A DNA stretch of 49,685 nucleotides. Origin: Microbacterium testaceum (GTDB lineage: Bacteria; Actinomycetota; Actinomycetes; Actinomycetales; Microbacteriaceae). Under the pieces are notes generated by a model that had not been told where the DNA came from, did not search any database, and saw nothing but the letters and a program-made list of their open reading frames with translations. The DNA lies in contig NZ_BJML01000014.1 in assembly GCF_006539145.1 (NCBI RefSeq), positions 1-49,685 of the forward strand. The letters are read 5' to 3'. Shown piece after piece: positions 11,154 through 19,666 of the stretch. The translations under genes and the position numbers were made by a program. How positions within the stretch are numbered: the stretch's first letter is position 1; every line of letters starts with the position of its first letter.

Positions 11154-14100
11154 ATGAGGTCGACACGACGGCGTGCCGCACGCGCGCCCATCGCCACCGT
11201 CACCGCAGGGCTGGCCGTCGCCGCCCTCGCCATCGGCTCCCCCGCACACCCCCCGCAGGCCGAGGCGGCAGCAGGCACCGACGCCGGCAGCCACCTGATC
11301 CTCGACTACGACTTCGACGGCGCGGCATCCGTCACCGCGACGGTGAAGGACGAGTCGGGCAAGGGACGCGATGGTCTGCTGACCAACCCGGGGTCGGCGC
11401 AACTGGTCGACGGCCCATCGGGCGGAAAGGCCCTCCACCTCTCGGGCGGCGCGGCCGGTTCGACCACCTCGCCCTACATCACGGTGCCCGCGGGACTCTT
11501 CCAGGGGCTGACCTCGACGACCATCTCCTCATGGGTCAAATGGGACGGGGGCGACGCCTTCCAGTGGTTGTACACCCTGGGCAAAGACAAAGACAGCGCG
11601 GCCTTCTACACCCCGCGGTTCCAGGGCGACGACAAGGCCCGCTCCAACGTCAAGCCCACCACCCAGGGTGAAGCCGGGGCATCGGGGTCGACGGCTCTGC
11701 CCACCGGTGAGTGGCACCTCGTCACCACGACCATCGACTCCGGGGCGCTGGTCTACTACCTGGACGGCCTCGAGGTGAGCCGCACCAATGTCGGTGCCGA
11801 CGTCTCCACTGCCCTGTTCGGCTCCTCGTCACCCAACTCCGGTTACATCGGGCAGCCCTTCTGGACCGGGGTGCACCCCTTCTTCGCCGGTGCCATCGAC
11901 GACTTCCAGGTGTACGACACCGCCCTCACCCCCGGACAGGTGCGAGCACTCGCCGGCGACGCTGCGCCGAAGCTCACAACCGTCCTGCAGAAGAGCGTCG
12001 ATGTGCAGACCGACGTCGGCGCAGCTCCGAACCTCCCCGGGGTGAAAGCCGAGTTCGACGATGGGCAGCAACGCCTCGCTCCCGTCACCTGGGCCGATGT
12101 GCCGGCATCCGCCTACGCCCAGCGCGGCGTCTTCACCGTCACCGGCACGGTGGACGGCACCGACACCGCGGTCACCGCGACAGTGCGCGTCACGACGCCC
12201 GACGAGTTCTCGATCGACGTCGGCGACCGCACCGGGGCGTTCATGGGTGGCGCGTCCGGAACGCTCTACGGGCTCTACGGTCCGGGCCTCCCCTCGAACA
12301 ATCTGATCGACGGTATCCAGCTGCGCACCGTCTCGACCAAGGCTCAGGACGGGCCGCAGCACCCCGGTGCCGACGCCCTCGAGGTGGTCAAGCCGCTCGC
12401 CGACTCCTCGAACGGCGACGTGTACATCTACATGACCGACATCAACCGCGGCTTCCCCTACGAGGTGCCCGGGGCGAACGGCGCGGAGAAGGAGGCGTGG
12501 TTCCTCGATTCGATCGGCAAACAGGTCGACCAGGTCCTTCAGCTGCCCGAGGAGTACCGCAAGCGCATCGTCTTCGTGCCCTTCAACGAGCCCGAGGGCA
12601 ACATGTACGGCAACGGCGACCAGTCGTTCTGGGGTCAGAGCTGGCTCGACAACCCCGACCGCTTCTTCAGCGCCTGGGATCGCGCCTATCGGCTGATCAC
12701 CTCGAAGATCCCCGATGCGCGAATCGGCGGCCCGAACACCAGTGTGCTCTTCGACCAAGACCACGGGTTCCTCGCGCACGCGATCGCCAACGACACCGTG
12801 CCCCAGGCCTTCACCTGGCACGAGCTCAGCAATCCCGCCACGATCCGTGACTCCGTCGCGAAGTACCGCGGGTGGGAGGACGAGCTCTTCGCGGGTACGA
12901 AGTGGGCGGGTCAGCACCTGCCGATCAACGTCAACGAGTACGCGTTCAACTACCACACCTCGGTTCCCGCGCAGATGATCCAGTGGATCTCCGCGATCGA
13001 GGACAGCAAGATCGACGCCGACATCGCCTACTGGAACATCGACGGCAATCTGAGCGACTCCGCCGTCCAGTCCAACCGCGGGAACGGCCAGTGGTGGCTG
13101 CTGAACGCCTACGGCAACATGACCGGTGACACGGTGGCGGTGCATCCGCCGCGCCCCGGACAGAGCTACACCCTGCAGGGTGTCGCCACCGTGGACGACG
13201 CCGACAAGAAGGTCCACGCTCTGCTGGGTGGGAGCTCGGGTAACCAGAACGTGTACTTCGACCGCTTGCCGGACTACCTGTCGCAAACGGCTCACGTCCA
13301 GGTGCGAGACATCCGCTGGACAGGTCAGATCGGCGACTCGGGCGAGCCGCAGACGGTCGCAGAGTTCGATGCTCCCGTGACGAACGGGTCGCTCGGTCTC
13401 CGATTCGGCGAGGGTGGCCTGCCGCCGCTCGGTACCGATTCGGCCTACGAGATCATCGTCACTCCGGGGCAGAACGCCTCGAGCCCGGCGCAGTCCCCGG
13501 TGTCGTGGCGCGGCGTGTACGAGGCGGAGGACGCCCGCTTCAGCGGAGCAACCCCCGAGATCAACGGTCCCGAGGGCACGCCGAGCAACGTGGGCGGCTT
13601 CTACACCTCGGGAACGAAGGACGTCGGTGGGATCCGCGGTGGATCGAACCTGCAGATCTCCTTCGACGTCGACGTGCCCGCCGCCGGCTCCTACGACCTC
13701 AGCGTCCTCGCCAGCGCGTACAACAAGGACCAGCTCAATCTCGCGCAGGGGCCGGTGAACATGTTCGTGACCGTGAACGGCGGCGCCGAACAGGAGATCT
13801 ACGCGGAGCTCGGATACAAGTGGGTCGTCTGGAATCACAGTGACACGACGGTCGACCTGCAGGCGGGCAAGAACACCATCACCATCGCGGCGAAGAGTCT
13901 CGACGGGACCAAGCAGACCGTCGGTACGGCGATCATCGACAAGATCGACCTGACCCAGCCCAACCCCGGGTACACGCCCATCTACGAGGCCGAGAACGCC
14001 GTCCTGCACGGCGCCGCGGCCGCGTACGACAAGGCGGGCGTCTCGGGATCGGGGTACGTGCCCGTCGCGAGCGGCGAGTCGGTCACCTTCTGGGTGTACA

Positions 14101-15305
14101 ACGCCGACGACTCCGAGAAGTCCCTCGAGGTGAAGACCCTCGGAGGCGGCACCGCGATCCTGCGCGTCAACGGTGTGGATCTCGGCACGGTGGCCGACAC
14201 CGCCGTGATCCCGGCCTTCCTCGTCGGCGGTATCAACAAGGTGGAGGTCGTCGGGGCGTCCGGGACCCTCGCCCTGGACCGCGTGGCGGTGCAGGCCTCG
14301 AAGAACGAGCTGGTCTCGCAGACCATCGAGGCGGAGGCCGGAACTCTCGCGGGCTCGGCGAAGGCTCAGGACCTCTCGCTCGCCAGCGGCGGTAAGGCGG
14401 TCGTCGGCATCGGTGGAGCGCCCGGCAACGGCAACACCCTCACCCAGAAGGTGACCGTTGCCCAGGCAGGGACGTACGCGATGACCCTGCGCTACTCCAA
14501 CGAGGAGCAGTCGCCGTCGTCCCACTACAACCCCGACCCGGTGGCTCGTCGAGCCGACATCTCCGTCAACGGAGGCCCGGTCCAGAAGGTGCTGTTCCCG
14601 CAGAGCTACAACGCCAACCAGTTCTGGGATCTCACCGTCGAGGTGCAGTTGCAGGCGGGGGAGAACTCGATCCGCTTCGCGTCGGAGGAGCAGCCCGACT
14701 TCGACGGGGTCACGTACATCTCCGAGCGGTACCCCACCCTGGGACTTCGTTCGCAGTGGGCGCCGAATCTCGACCGGATGACCTTCACCGCCCTTCGGCC
14801 CGACACGACCCCGGCCGCCGCAACGGTCTCGACCCACGCGTCCTCGGTGGCGCAGGGGGGATCGGTCGAGGTCTCGGGCGCCGGATACGCGCCGGGCGAG
14901 AAAGTCGGGTTCGTCCTGCACTCCGACCCGATCGTGCTGGGCGAGGCGACGGCGGATGCCGCGGGGGCGGTGTCGGCGACCCTCGCGGTGCCGGTATCGG
15001 CACCGGTCGGAGACCACCAGTTGATCGCCACGGGGGTGCTCTCTCAGCGCTCGGCGTCGACGGCTCTCGCGATCACCGCCGCCGCCGGCGGCGAAGCGGG
15101 CGGAGGCGGCGCCGGGGCGGTGCCGGCTGGCGGTGGGGGAGCGGCGGCCGGTGGATCGCGCGCGTCGACGACGGCGTCTGCGTCGGGTTCCCTCGCGATG
15201 ACCGGCTCCACCTTCGCGGGCTTCGGCGGACTCCTCGCTGGAGCGGCCATCCTCGCGGCCGGCGTGGCCCTGGTCGCCCGTCGACGGGAGCGCGCGCGCT
15301 CCTGA
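11154..15305 (+). CDS. Cell-wall-anchored clan GH-A glycosidase with CBM modules
   Basis: A 1383-residue secreted protein. Order: signal peptide (1 to about 40, ending near AEAAAG), LamG domain (about 46-265), Ig-like domain (270-345), a TIM-barrel glycosidase (about 350-690), a beta-sandwich, three CBM6/CBM35-like modules beginning YEAED (787), YEAEN (942) and IEAEAG (1056), an Ig-like domain, a Gly/Ala linker and LAMTG (1347-1351) with helix and basic tail for sortase anchoring. The barrel has FNEPEG with E479 as likely acid/base and VNEYAF with E595 as likely nucleophile, the clan GH-A arrangement; GH39 is the nearest family I can suggest. The ATG follows AGAGAAGAG. Control by the 16-base palindrome links it to the transporter at 16581-19649, which may import its product. 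Confidence 0.85.
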   Translation: MRSTRRRAARAPIATVTAGLAVAALAIGSPAHPPQAEAAAGTDAGSHLILDYDFDGAASVTATVKDESGKGRDGLLTNPGSAQLVDGPSGGKALHLSGGAAGSTTSPYITVPAGLFQGLTSTTISSWVKWDGGDAFQWLYTLGKDKDSAAFYTPRFQGDDKARSNVKPTTQGEAGASGSTALPTGEWHLVTTTIDSGALVYYLDGLEVSRTNVGADVSTALFGSSSPNSGYIGQPFWTGVHPFFAGAIDDFQVYDTALTPGQVRALAGDAAPKLTTVLQKSVDVQTDVGAAPNLPGVKAEFDDGQQRLAPVTWADVPASAYAQRGVFTVTGTVDGTDTAVTATVRVTTPDEFSIDVGDRTGAFMGGASGTLYGLYGPGLPSNNLIDGIQLRTVSTKAQDGPQHPGADALEVVKPLADSSNGDVYIYMTDINRGFPYEVPGANGAEKEAWFLDSIGKQVDQVLQLPEEYRKRIVFVPFNEPEGNMYGNGDQSFWGQSWLDNPDRFFSAWDRAYRLITSKIPDARIGGPNTSVLFDQDHGFLAHAIANDTVPQAFTWHELSNPATIRDSVAKYRGWEDELFAGTKWAGQHLPINVNEYAFNYHTSVPAQMIQWISAIEDSKIDADIAYWNIDGNLSDSAVQSNRGNGQWWLLNAYGNMTGDTVAVHPPRPGQSYTLQGVATVDDADKKVHALLGGSSGNQNVYFDRLPDYLSQTAHVQVRDIRWTGQIGDSGEPQTVAEFDAPVTNGSLGLRFGEGGLPPLGTDSAYEIIVTPGQNASSPAQSPVSWRGVYEAEDARFSGATPEINGPEGTPSNVGGFYTSGTKDVGGIRGGSNLQISFDVDVPAAGSYDLSVLASAYNKDQLNLAQGPVNMFVTVNGGAEQEIYAELGYKWVVWNHSDTTVDLQAGKNTITIAAKSLDGTKQTVGTAIIDKIDLTQPNPGYTPIYEAENAVLHGAAAAYDKAGVSGSGYVPVASGESVTFWVYNADDSEKSLEVKTLGGGTAILRVNGVDLGTVADTAVIPAFLVGGINKVEVVGASGTLALDRVAVQASKNELVSQTIEAEAGTLAGSAKAQDLSLASGGKAVVGIGGAPGNGNTLTQKVTVAQAGTYAMTLRYSNEEQSPSSHYNPDPVARRADISVNGGPVQKVLFPQSYNANQFWDLTVEVQLQAGENSIRFASEEQPDFDGVTYISERYPTLGLRSQWAPNLDRMTFTALRPDTTPAAATVSTHASSVAQGGSVEVSGAGYAPGEKVGFVLHSDPIVLGEATADAAGAVSATLAVPVSAPVGDHQLIATGVLSQRSASTALAITAAAGGEAGGGGAGAVPAGGGGAAAGGSRASTTASASGSLAMTGSTFAGFGGLLAGAAILAAGVALVARRRERARS

Positions 15306-15313
15306 CCGCGCAT

Positions 15314-15357
15314 CGCGAAGACGCCCCGGGGGCCCGAACCCCCGGGGCGTCTTCGCG
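15314..15357 (+). terminator. Strong hairpin terminator after the GH-A gene
   Basis: A perfect 19-base-pair stem (15314-15332 with 15339-15357) and a six-base loop CCCGAA, starting nine bases after the stop codon. No T-run follows. It separates the glycosidase transcript from the regulator promoter at 15414. Confidence 0.9.
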
Positions 15358-15413
15358 CGGTCGAGGGTGCCGAGACGGGTGGGAAAAAACACGCTCGTTC
15401 GACTGCAAAAATG

Positions 15414-15459
15414 TTGCTGAGTGCGATTCGTGGCGCTACACTGGTCGAACCGGTTCGAC
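15414..15459 (+). promoter_or_regulatory. Autoregulated promoter and operator of the LacI gene
   Basis: TTGCTG (15414-15419), exactly 17 bases, TACACT (15437-15442), then the perfect palindrome GTCGAACCGGTTCGAC (15444-15459) immediately downstream. The geometry is the same as at 11065-11112: operator one or two bases after the -10 box. This implies that the regulator represses itself. The start codon follows at 15478. Confidence 0.87.
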
Positions 15460-15477
15460 GATGAAGGGAGCGGGGGA

Positions 15478-16479
15478 ATGACCACCATCGGTGACGTGGC
15501 CAAGGCCGCGGGAGTCTCGCGCAGCACCGTCTCGTACGCGCTCTCCGGCAACCGCCCCATCTCTCGCGAGACCCGCGAGCGCATCGATGCCGCGATCTCG
15601 GAGCTGGGATTCACCGTGAATGCGGGGGCTCGCGCCCTCGCCACCTCGCAGACCATGGTCCTCGGGCTGCTGCTGCAGTTCCACGAAGACGAGTTCCCGC
15701 CGGCCATGCTGCAGTACATCCTCGCCGTGTCGGACGCCGCCCGCGAGCTCGGCTACGACATCCTCATGGTCACCGACGGCGACGGCCCGGGAGCGATCCG
15801 TCGCATCACGTCGTCGAACATGGTCGACGGGGTCGTCCTGCTCGACGTCACTCACGACGACCCCCGTCTCGAGGCGCTCCGTCAGGCTCGACAGCCCGGC
15901 GCGCTCGTGGGTCTTCCCCGCGACACCGAGGGTCTCGACGTCTTCGACCTCGACTTCGGCGAAGCGGCGCGCCTCATCGTCGACCACCTCTACGGCCTCG
16001 GTCACCACGACATCGTCCTCGTCTCGCCCCCGCGGCACGTGTTCGAGCGCGGCGGCGCCTACGCCTGGCGTTTCCGTGACGCCGCACTCGAGCGCGCGGC
16101 ACGGTACGGCATCCGCATCCATGCTCACTACGGCGAATCGCAGCAGCCCGGGATCGAGCGCAGCCTCAACGCGATCCTCGACACGCGCACCGACGCCACG
16201 GCGCTCATCGTGCACAACGACGCCTCGATCGCGGCGCTCCCGGGCGTGCTCCGTGAGCGCGGCACCGTGGTCCCCCGAGACCTCTCCGTCGTCAGCCTCT
16301 ATTCGAGGGACTTCGGACGCACCTTCCTTCTGCCGTACACGGCAGTGGAGACCTCCCCCGACGGTCTGGGCCGCAAGGCGGTCCAGCACCTCGTCCGGCG
16401 TATTGCCGAACCCGCCTACGGACCCCCCGTGGTCGGGTTCATCGAGCCGGAACTGACCGACCGGGGGAGCACCGCCTGA
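15478..16479 (+). CDS. LacI-family transcriptional regulator (regulon GTCGAACCGGTTCGAC)
   Basis: A 333-residue LacI/GalR regulator starting MTTIGDVAKAAGVSRSTVSYALSGNRP, a textbook N-terminal helix-turn-helix and hinge helix. The C-terminal sugar-binding domain carries LIVHNDASIAALPGVLRERG and VVSLYSRDFGRTFLLPYT. The ATG at 15478 is preceded by a GGGAGCGGGGGA ribosome site; upstream in-frame starts would lie inside the operator. Three copies of its presumed operator sit at 11097, 15444 and 16517, so it should control the anchored GH-A enzyme, itself and the transporter/GH63/GH31 operon. The inducer is unknown, probably an oligosaccharide released by the GH-A enzyme. Confidence 0.93.
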   Translation: MTTIGDVAKAAGVSRSTVSYALSGNRPISRETRERIDAAISELGFTVNAGARALATSQTMVLGLLLQFHEDEFPPAMLQYILAVSDAARELGYDILMVTDGDGPGAIRRITSSNMVDGVVLLDVTHDDPRLEALRQARQPGALVGLPRDTEGLDVFDLDFGEAARLIVDHLYGLGHHDIVLVSPPRHVFERGGAYAWRFRDAALERAARYGIRIHAHYGESQQPGIERSLNAILDTRTDATALIVHNDASIAALPGVLRERGTVVPRDLSVVSLYSRDFGRTFLLPYTAVETSPDGLGRKAVQHLVRRIAEPAYGPPVVGFIEPELTDRGSTA

Positions 16480-16501
16480 CGGGGCGGTAGACGCGCCCCG
16501 T
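16479..16501 (+). terminator. Hairpin terminator after the LacI gene
   Basis: ACGGGGCG (16479-16486) pairs with CGCCCCGT (16494-16501) around a seven-base loop, followed by the pyrimidine run TCTCTTC. The stem starts at the last base of the stop codon. It would separate the regulator transcript from the transporter operon. Confidence 0.7.
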
Positions 16502-16516
16502 TCTCTTCGGCTCATC

Positions 16517-16532
16517 GTCGAACCGGTTCAAC
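16517..16532. promoter_or_regulatory. LacI operator before the binding-protein gene
   Basis: GTCGAACCGGTTCAAC, one mismatch from the perfect palindrome at 11097 and 15444. It lies 49 bases before the GTG start of the solute-binding protein. No convincing -35/-10 pair can be placed around it by eye, unlike at the other two sites. Confidence 0.78.
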
Positions 16533-16580
16533 GCGTCACTCGCACGACAACGCAGTCACATTTCAGAGAGGAAATCGCAA

Positions 16581-17831
16581 GTGAGCACGTCAATCACCCG
16601 TACCCGCGCTCTCGGAGCGCTCGCCATCGGCGCCGTCGCCGTCGGTGTCCTGGCCGGTTGCTCCGGCGGTGGCGCCGGAGGTTCCGGTAGCACCGACGCC
16701 GCCGGCGGCACCTACACCTTCTGGGACCCGTACCCGCAGTACGACGCCAGCTCGGACTGGGCCAAAGTCATCGACAAATGCGCGGCCGACGCCGGCGTCA
16801 CCGTCGAACGCACCGGTTTCGACACCAGCGACCTGACCAGCAAGGCCCTCCTCGCCGGACAGCAGGGCGATTCGCCCGACATCCTGCTGATCGACAACCC
16901 CGCGGTCTCGACGCTGGTCGAGGCGGGCATCGTCACCTCGACCGACGAGAACGGCCTGCAGGTCGGCGACGTCGCCGAGAACATCCTCGGCGCCTCGGTC
17001 GTCGACGGGAAGACCTACGGCGTCCCGATCGGGGCGAACACCCTCGCCCTGTACTACAACCCCACCGTTCTCAGCGCCGCGGGCGTCGACCCGTCCTCCA
17101 TCAAGGACTGGTCGAGCCTGAACAGCGCGATCGAGAAGGTCGTGGCATCCGGTAAGAAGGGCATCACCTTCTCGGGGATCGGCACCGAAGAGGGCAGCTT
17201 CCAGTTCCTGCCCTGGTTCTGGGGAGCGGGCGCCGACCTCACGCAGCTCGACTCCTCGCAGGCCGTTTCGGCCGTGCAGCTCTGGACGGATTGGGTGAAG
17301 AAGGGCTGGGCGCCGAACTCGGTCATCAACAACACGCAGACCACCAGCTGGCAGGAGTTCCAGACCGGCGACTTCGGTTTCGCCGAGAACGGCACCTGGC
17401 AGAAGGCCGGCGCGGCCAAGGCGGGCTACGAGGTCATACCCATCCCCGCGGCCAAGGGCGGCGCGGCACCGGCTCCCACCGGAGGCGAGTTCCTGACGCT
17501 GCCGGTCCAGAAGGATTCCGCCCGCTATGCCACCTCGTCGAAGATCGTCGAGTGCCTCACCAGCACCGCGAACGTGGTCGACACCGACAACACGTTGAAC
17601 TACATCGCCGCGACTCCCGAGGCGCAGAAGGCGCAGCTCGCGAAGGATCCCACGCTCGAGCCCTGGATCGAGGCCGTCGGTGCCGCCAAGGCGCGTACCG
17701 GAGACAACCTCGGTGTGAAGTACCCGGTCATCTCCGAGCAATTGTGGACAGCGGTGCAGAACTCCCTCACCGGCGCCCAGTCGCCGCAGGACGCCCTGAA
17801 GGCGGCTCAGCAGGCCGCCTCGTCCAAGTGA
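16581..17831 (+). CDS. Sugar ABC transporter substrate-binding lipoprotein (CUT1)
   Basis: A 416-residue extracellular binding protein. The signal peptide ends in the lipobox VLAGC with C27 as lipidated cysteine, followed by a Gly/Ser-rich tether, then a family 1 (MalE-like) fold: YTFWDPYPQYD near the start, SPDILLIDNPAVSTL, YGVPIGANTLALYYNPTVL and GDFGFAENGTWQKAG. It captures the oligosaccharide and delivers it to the two permeases downstream. The GTG start is preceded by AGAGAGGAAA. A LacI operator at 16517 implies induction by the same sugar that controls the GH-A enzyme. Downstream GH63 and GH31 enzymes suggest an alpha-glycoside cargo (inference). Confidence 0.93.
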   Translation: MSTSITRTRALGALAIGAVAVGVLAGCSGGGAGGSGSTDAAGGTYTFWDPYPQYDASSDWAKVIDKCAADAGVTVERTGFDTSDLTSKALLAGQQGDSPDILLIDNPAVSTLVEAGIVTSTDENGLQVGDVAENILGASVVDGKTYGVPIGANTLALYYNPTVLSAAGVDPSSIKDWSSLNSAIEKVVASGKKGITFSGIGTEEGSFQFLPWFWGAGADLTQLDSSQAVSAVQLWTDWVKKGWAPNSVINNTQTTSWQEFQTGDFGFAENGTWQKAGAAKAGYEVIPIPAAKGGAAPAPTGGEFLTLPVQKDSARYATSSKIVECLTSTANVVDTDNTLNYIAATPEAQKAQLAKDPTLEPWIEAVGAAKARTGDNLGVKYPVISEQLWTAVQNSLTGAQSPQDALKAAQQAASSK

Positions 17832-17859
17832 TCCCATCCATCGAAAGGGGTACGCCGAC

Positions 17860-18834
17860 ATGACCGCGACGCAGATCACTGCTTCGACGGGCACCGGCGA
17901 CACCGGGAGGGCGGCGGAGAGATCCGCTGCCCTCCCCACCCCCGGTCGCCGTCCGCGGCGCCGGGGGCAGTGGGCGGCGTGGGCGTTCCTCGCCCCCGTC
18001 GTCGTCTACCTGGTCGTCTTCTACGCCTATCCGCTCTACCGCAACCTCGACCTGAGCCTGCGCGACTATACGGTCCGCTCGTTCATCGACGGGAACGCGC
18101 CCTTCGTCTGGTTCGCCAACTACGTCGCGATCTTCCAGGACCCCACCTTCTGGCCGGCCCTCGCCAACACCGCTACGTTCACCCTCGTCTCGATCGCGTT
18201 CCAGTACTCGATCGGCATGGCGCTGGCGGTGTTCTTCTTCCAGCGCTTCCCGCTTTCGGCGACGCTTCGCGCGCTCTTCCTCGTGCCGTGGCTGCTGCCG
18301 CTGCTGGTCTCGGCCTCGGCGTGGTCGTGGATGCTCAATTCCGACTCGGGAGTGGTCAACGCCGCTCTCAGCGCGGCGGGCATCGATCCGGTGAACTGGC
18401 TGACGTCCCCGCAGTGGGCGCTGGTGTCGGTCCTCATCGCGAACATCTGGATCGGCGTGCCGTTCAACCTCGTCATCCTCTACAGCGGCCTGCAGAACAT
18501 CTCGACCGACATCTACGAGGCGGCATCCATCGACGGGGCGAACGCGTGGCAGAAGTTCTGGCGCATCACCTTCCCGCTGCTGCGCCCGGTCTCGGCGATC
18601 ACCATCCTCTTGGGGCTGGTCTACACGCTGAAAGTGTTCGACATCATCTGGATCATGACGCGCGGCGGTCCGGGCTCCAGCTCCACCACGTTCGCGATCT
18701 GGTCCTACCGGTTGGGCTTCGGTTCGGCCCTGCCCGATCTCAGTCCCGCAGCCGCGGTCGGCAACCTGCTCATCGTGATCGCCCTCGTGTTCGGGCTGAT
18801 CTACATCCGCGCCCAGCGCCGTCTGGAGGTCTGA
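17860..18834 (+). CDS. Sugar ABC transporter permease (CUT1, MalF-like)
   Basis: A 324-residue permease. After a charged cytoplasmic N-terminus the first helix is WAFLAPVVVYLVVFYAYPLY, followed by five more helices. The EAA loop, which docks the ATPase, reads YEAASIDGANAWQKFWRITFPLL. It forms a heterodimer with the next permease. A GAAAGG ribosome site precedes the ATG. No ATPase gene accompanies the operon; a shared MsiK-type ATPase elsewhere is likely. The stop overlaps the next start by one base (TGATG). Confidence 0.93.
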   Translation: MTATQITASTGTGDTGRAAERSAALPTPGRRPRRRGQWAAWAFLAPVVVYLVVFYAYPLYRNLDLSLRDYTVRSFIDGNAPFVWFANYVAIFQDPTFWPALANTATFTLVSIAFQYSIGMALAVFFFQRFPLSATLRALFLVPWLLPLLVSASAWSWMLNSDSGVVNAALSAAGIDPVNWLTSPQWALVSVLIANIWIGVPFNLVILYSGLQNISTDIYEAASIDGANAWQKFWRITFPLLRPVSAITILLGLVYTLKVFDIIWIMTRGGPGSSSTTFAIWSYRLGFGSALPDLSPAAAVGNLLIVIALVFGLIYIRAQRRLEV

Positions 18835-19649
18835 TGAAACGTCGACCGTGGTGGATCACCCTCGTGGGGGTGGTTCTGACCGGGATCATGCTGTTCCCGA
18901 TCTACTGGATGATCAATGTCTCGCTCACCCCGCAGAGCGACATGCGCAAGTCGCCGCCCGACCTGCTCCCGCTCACCCCGACCTTCGAGGGGTACGAGAA
19001 GGTGGTGTCCGACCAGCTGCCCTACCTGGGCACGAGCTTCGTCATCGGTGTCGGCACGGTGGTGCTGACCCTCGTGCTGTCGGCTCCGGCGGCCTACGCC
19101 CTCGCCAAACTGCGCCCGCGCGGCGGCAACGCGTTGAGCTTCGCGTTGCTCATCGCGCAGATGATCCCGGGGATCATCATGGCGATGGGGTTCTACGCGA
19201 TCTACCTCAACGCCGGGATCCTCAACACCGTGCCGGGGCTGATCCTCGCCGACTCCACGCTCGCGGTGCCGTTCGGCGTGCTCATCTTCACCGCGTTCAT
19301 GCGCGGCATCCCCGACGAACTGCTCGCCGCCGCCCGCATCGACGGGGCCGGAACGTGGCGCACCTTCCGCTCGATCGTGCTGCCCGTGAGCCGCAACTCG
19401 ATCGTGACGGTGTCGCTGTTCGCGTTCCTGTGGTCGTGGTCGGACTTCATCTTCGCCTCGACCCTGAACAGCGGAGGCAAGCTGCAGCCCATCACGATCG
19501 GCATCTACCGCTACATCGGCAACAACAACCAGGAGTGGAACGCGATCATGGCGACCGCCGTCGTGGCATCCATTCCCGCCGCCGTCCTGCTCATCCTCGC
19601 TCAGCGTTACGTGGCGGCCGGTGTCACCGCCGGCGCTGTCAAAGACTGA
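18834..19649 (+). CDS. Sugar ABC transporter permease (CUT1, MalG-like)
   Basis: A 271-residue permease, partner of the preceding gene. It begins MKRRPWWITLVGVVLTGIML with a positively charged N-terminus and has six helices; the EAA loop is LLAAARIDGAGTWRTFRSIVLPV. The C-terminus AAGVTAGAVKD matches the conserved tail of MalG-type permeases. I set the start at 18834, overlapping the upstream stop, because the family N-terminus fits there. The next gene follows after 17 bases. Confidence 0.93.
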   Translation: MKRRPWWITLVGVVLTGIMLFPIYWMINVSLTPQSDMRKSPPDLLPLTPTFEGYEKVVSDQLPYLGTSFVIGVGTVVLTLVLSAPAAYALAKLRPRGGNALSFALLIAQMIPGIIMAMGFYAIYLNAGILNTVPGLILADSTLAVPFGVLIFTAFMRGIPDELLAAARIDGAGTWRTFRSIVLPVSRNSIVTVSLFAFLWSWSDFIFASTLNSGGKLQPITIGIYRYIGNNNQEWNAIMATAVVASIPAAVLLILAQRYVAAGVTAGAVKD

Positions 19650-19666
19650 CCCTCGAAAGGCTCTTC

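Noticed and set aside
11829..15719. 1296-codon minus-strand open frame
   Set aside because: Antisense shadow of the GH-A gene; it crosses a terminator and the regulator start.
16486..16516. Sigma-70 promoter before the 16517 operator
   Set aside because: The best pair (TAGACG, GCTCAT) is poor and overlaps the LacI terminator; not reported as a promoter.
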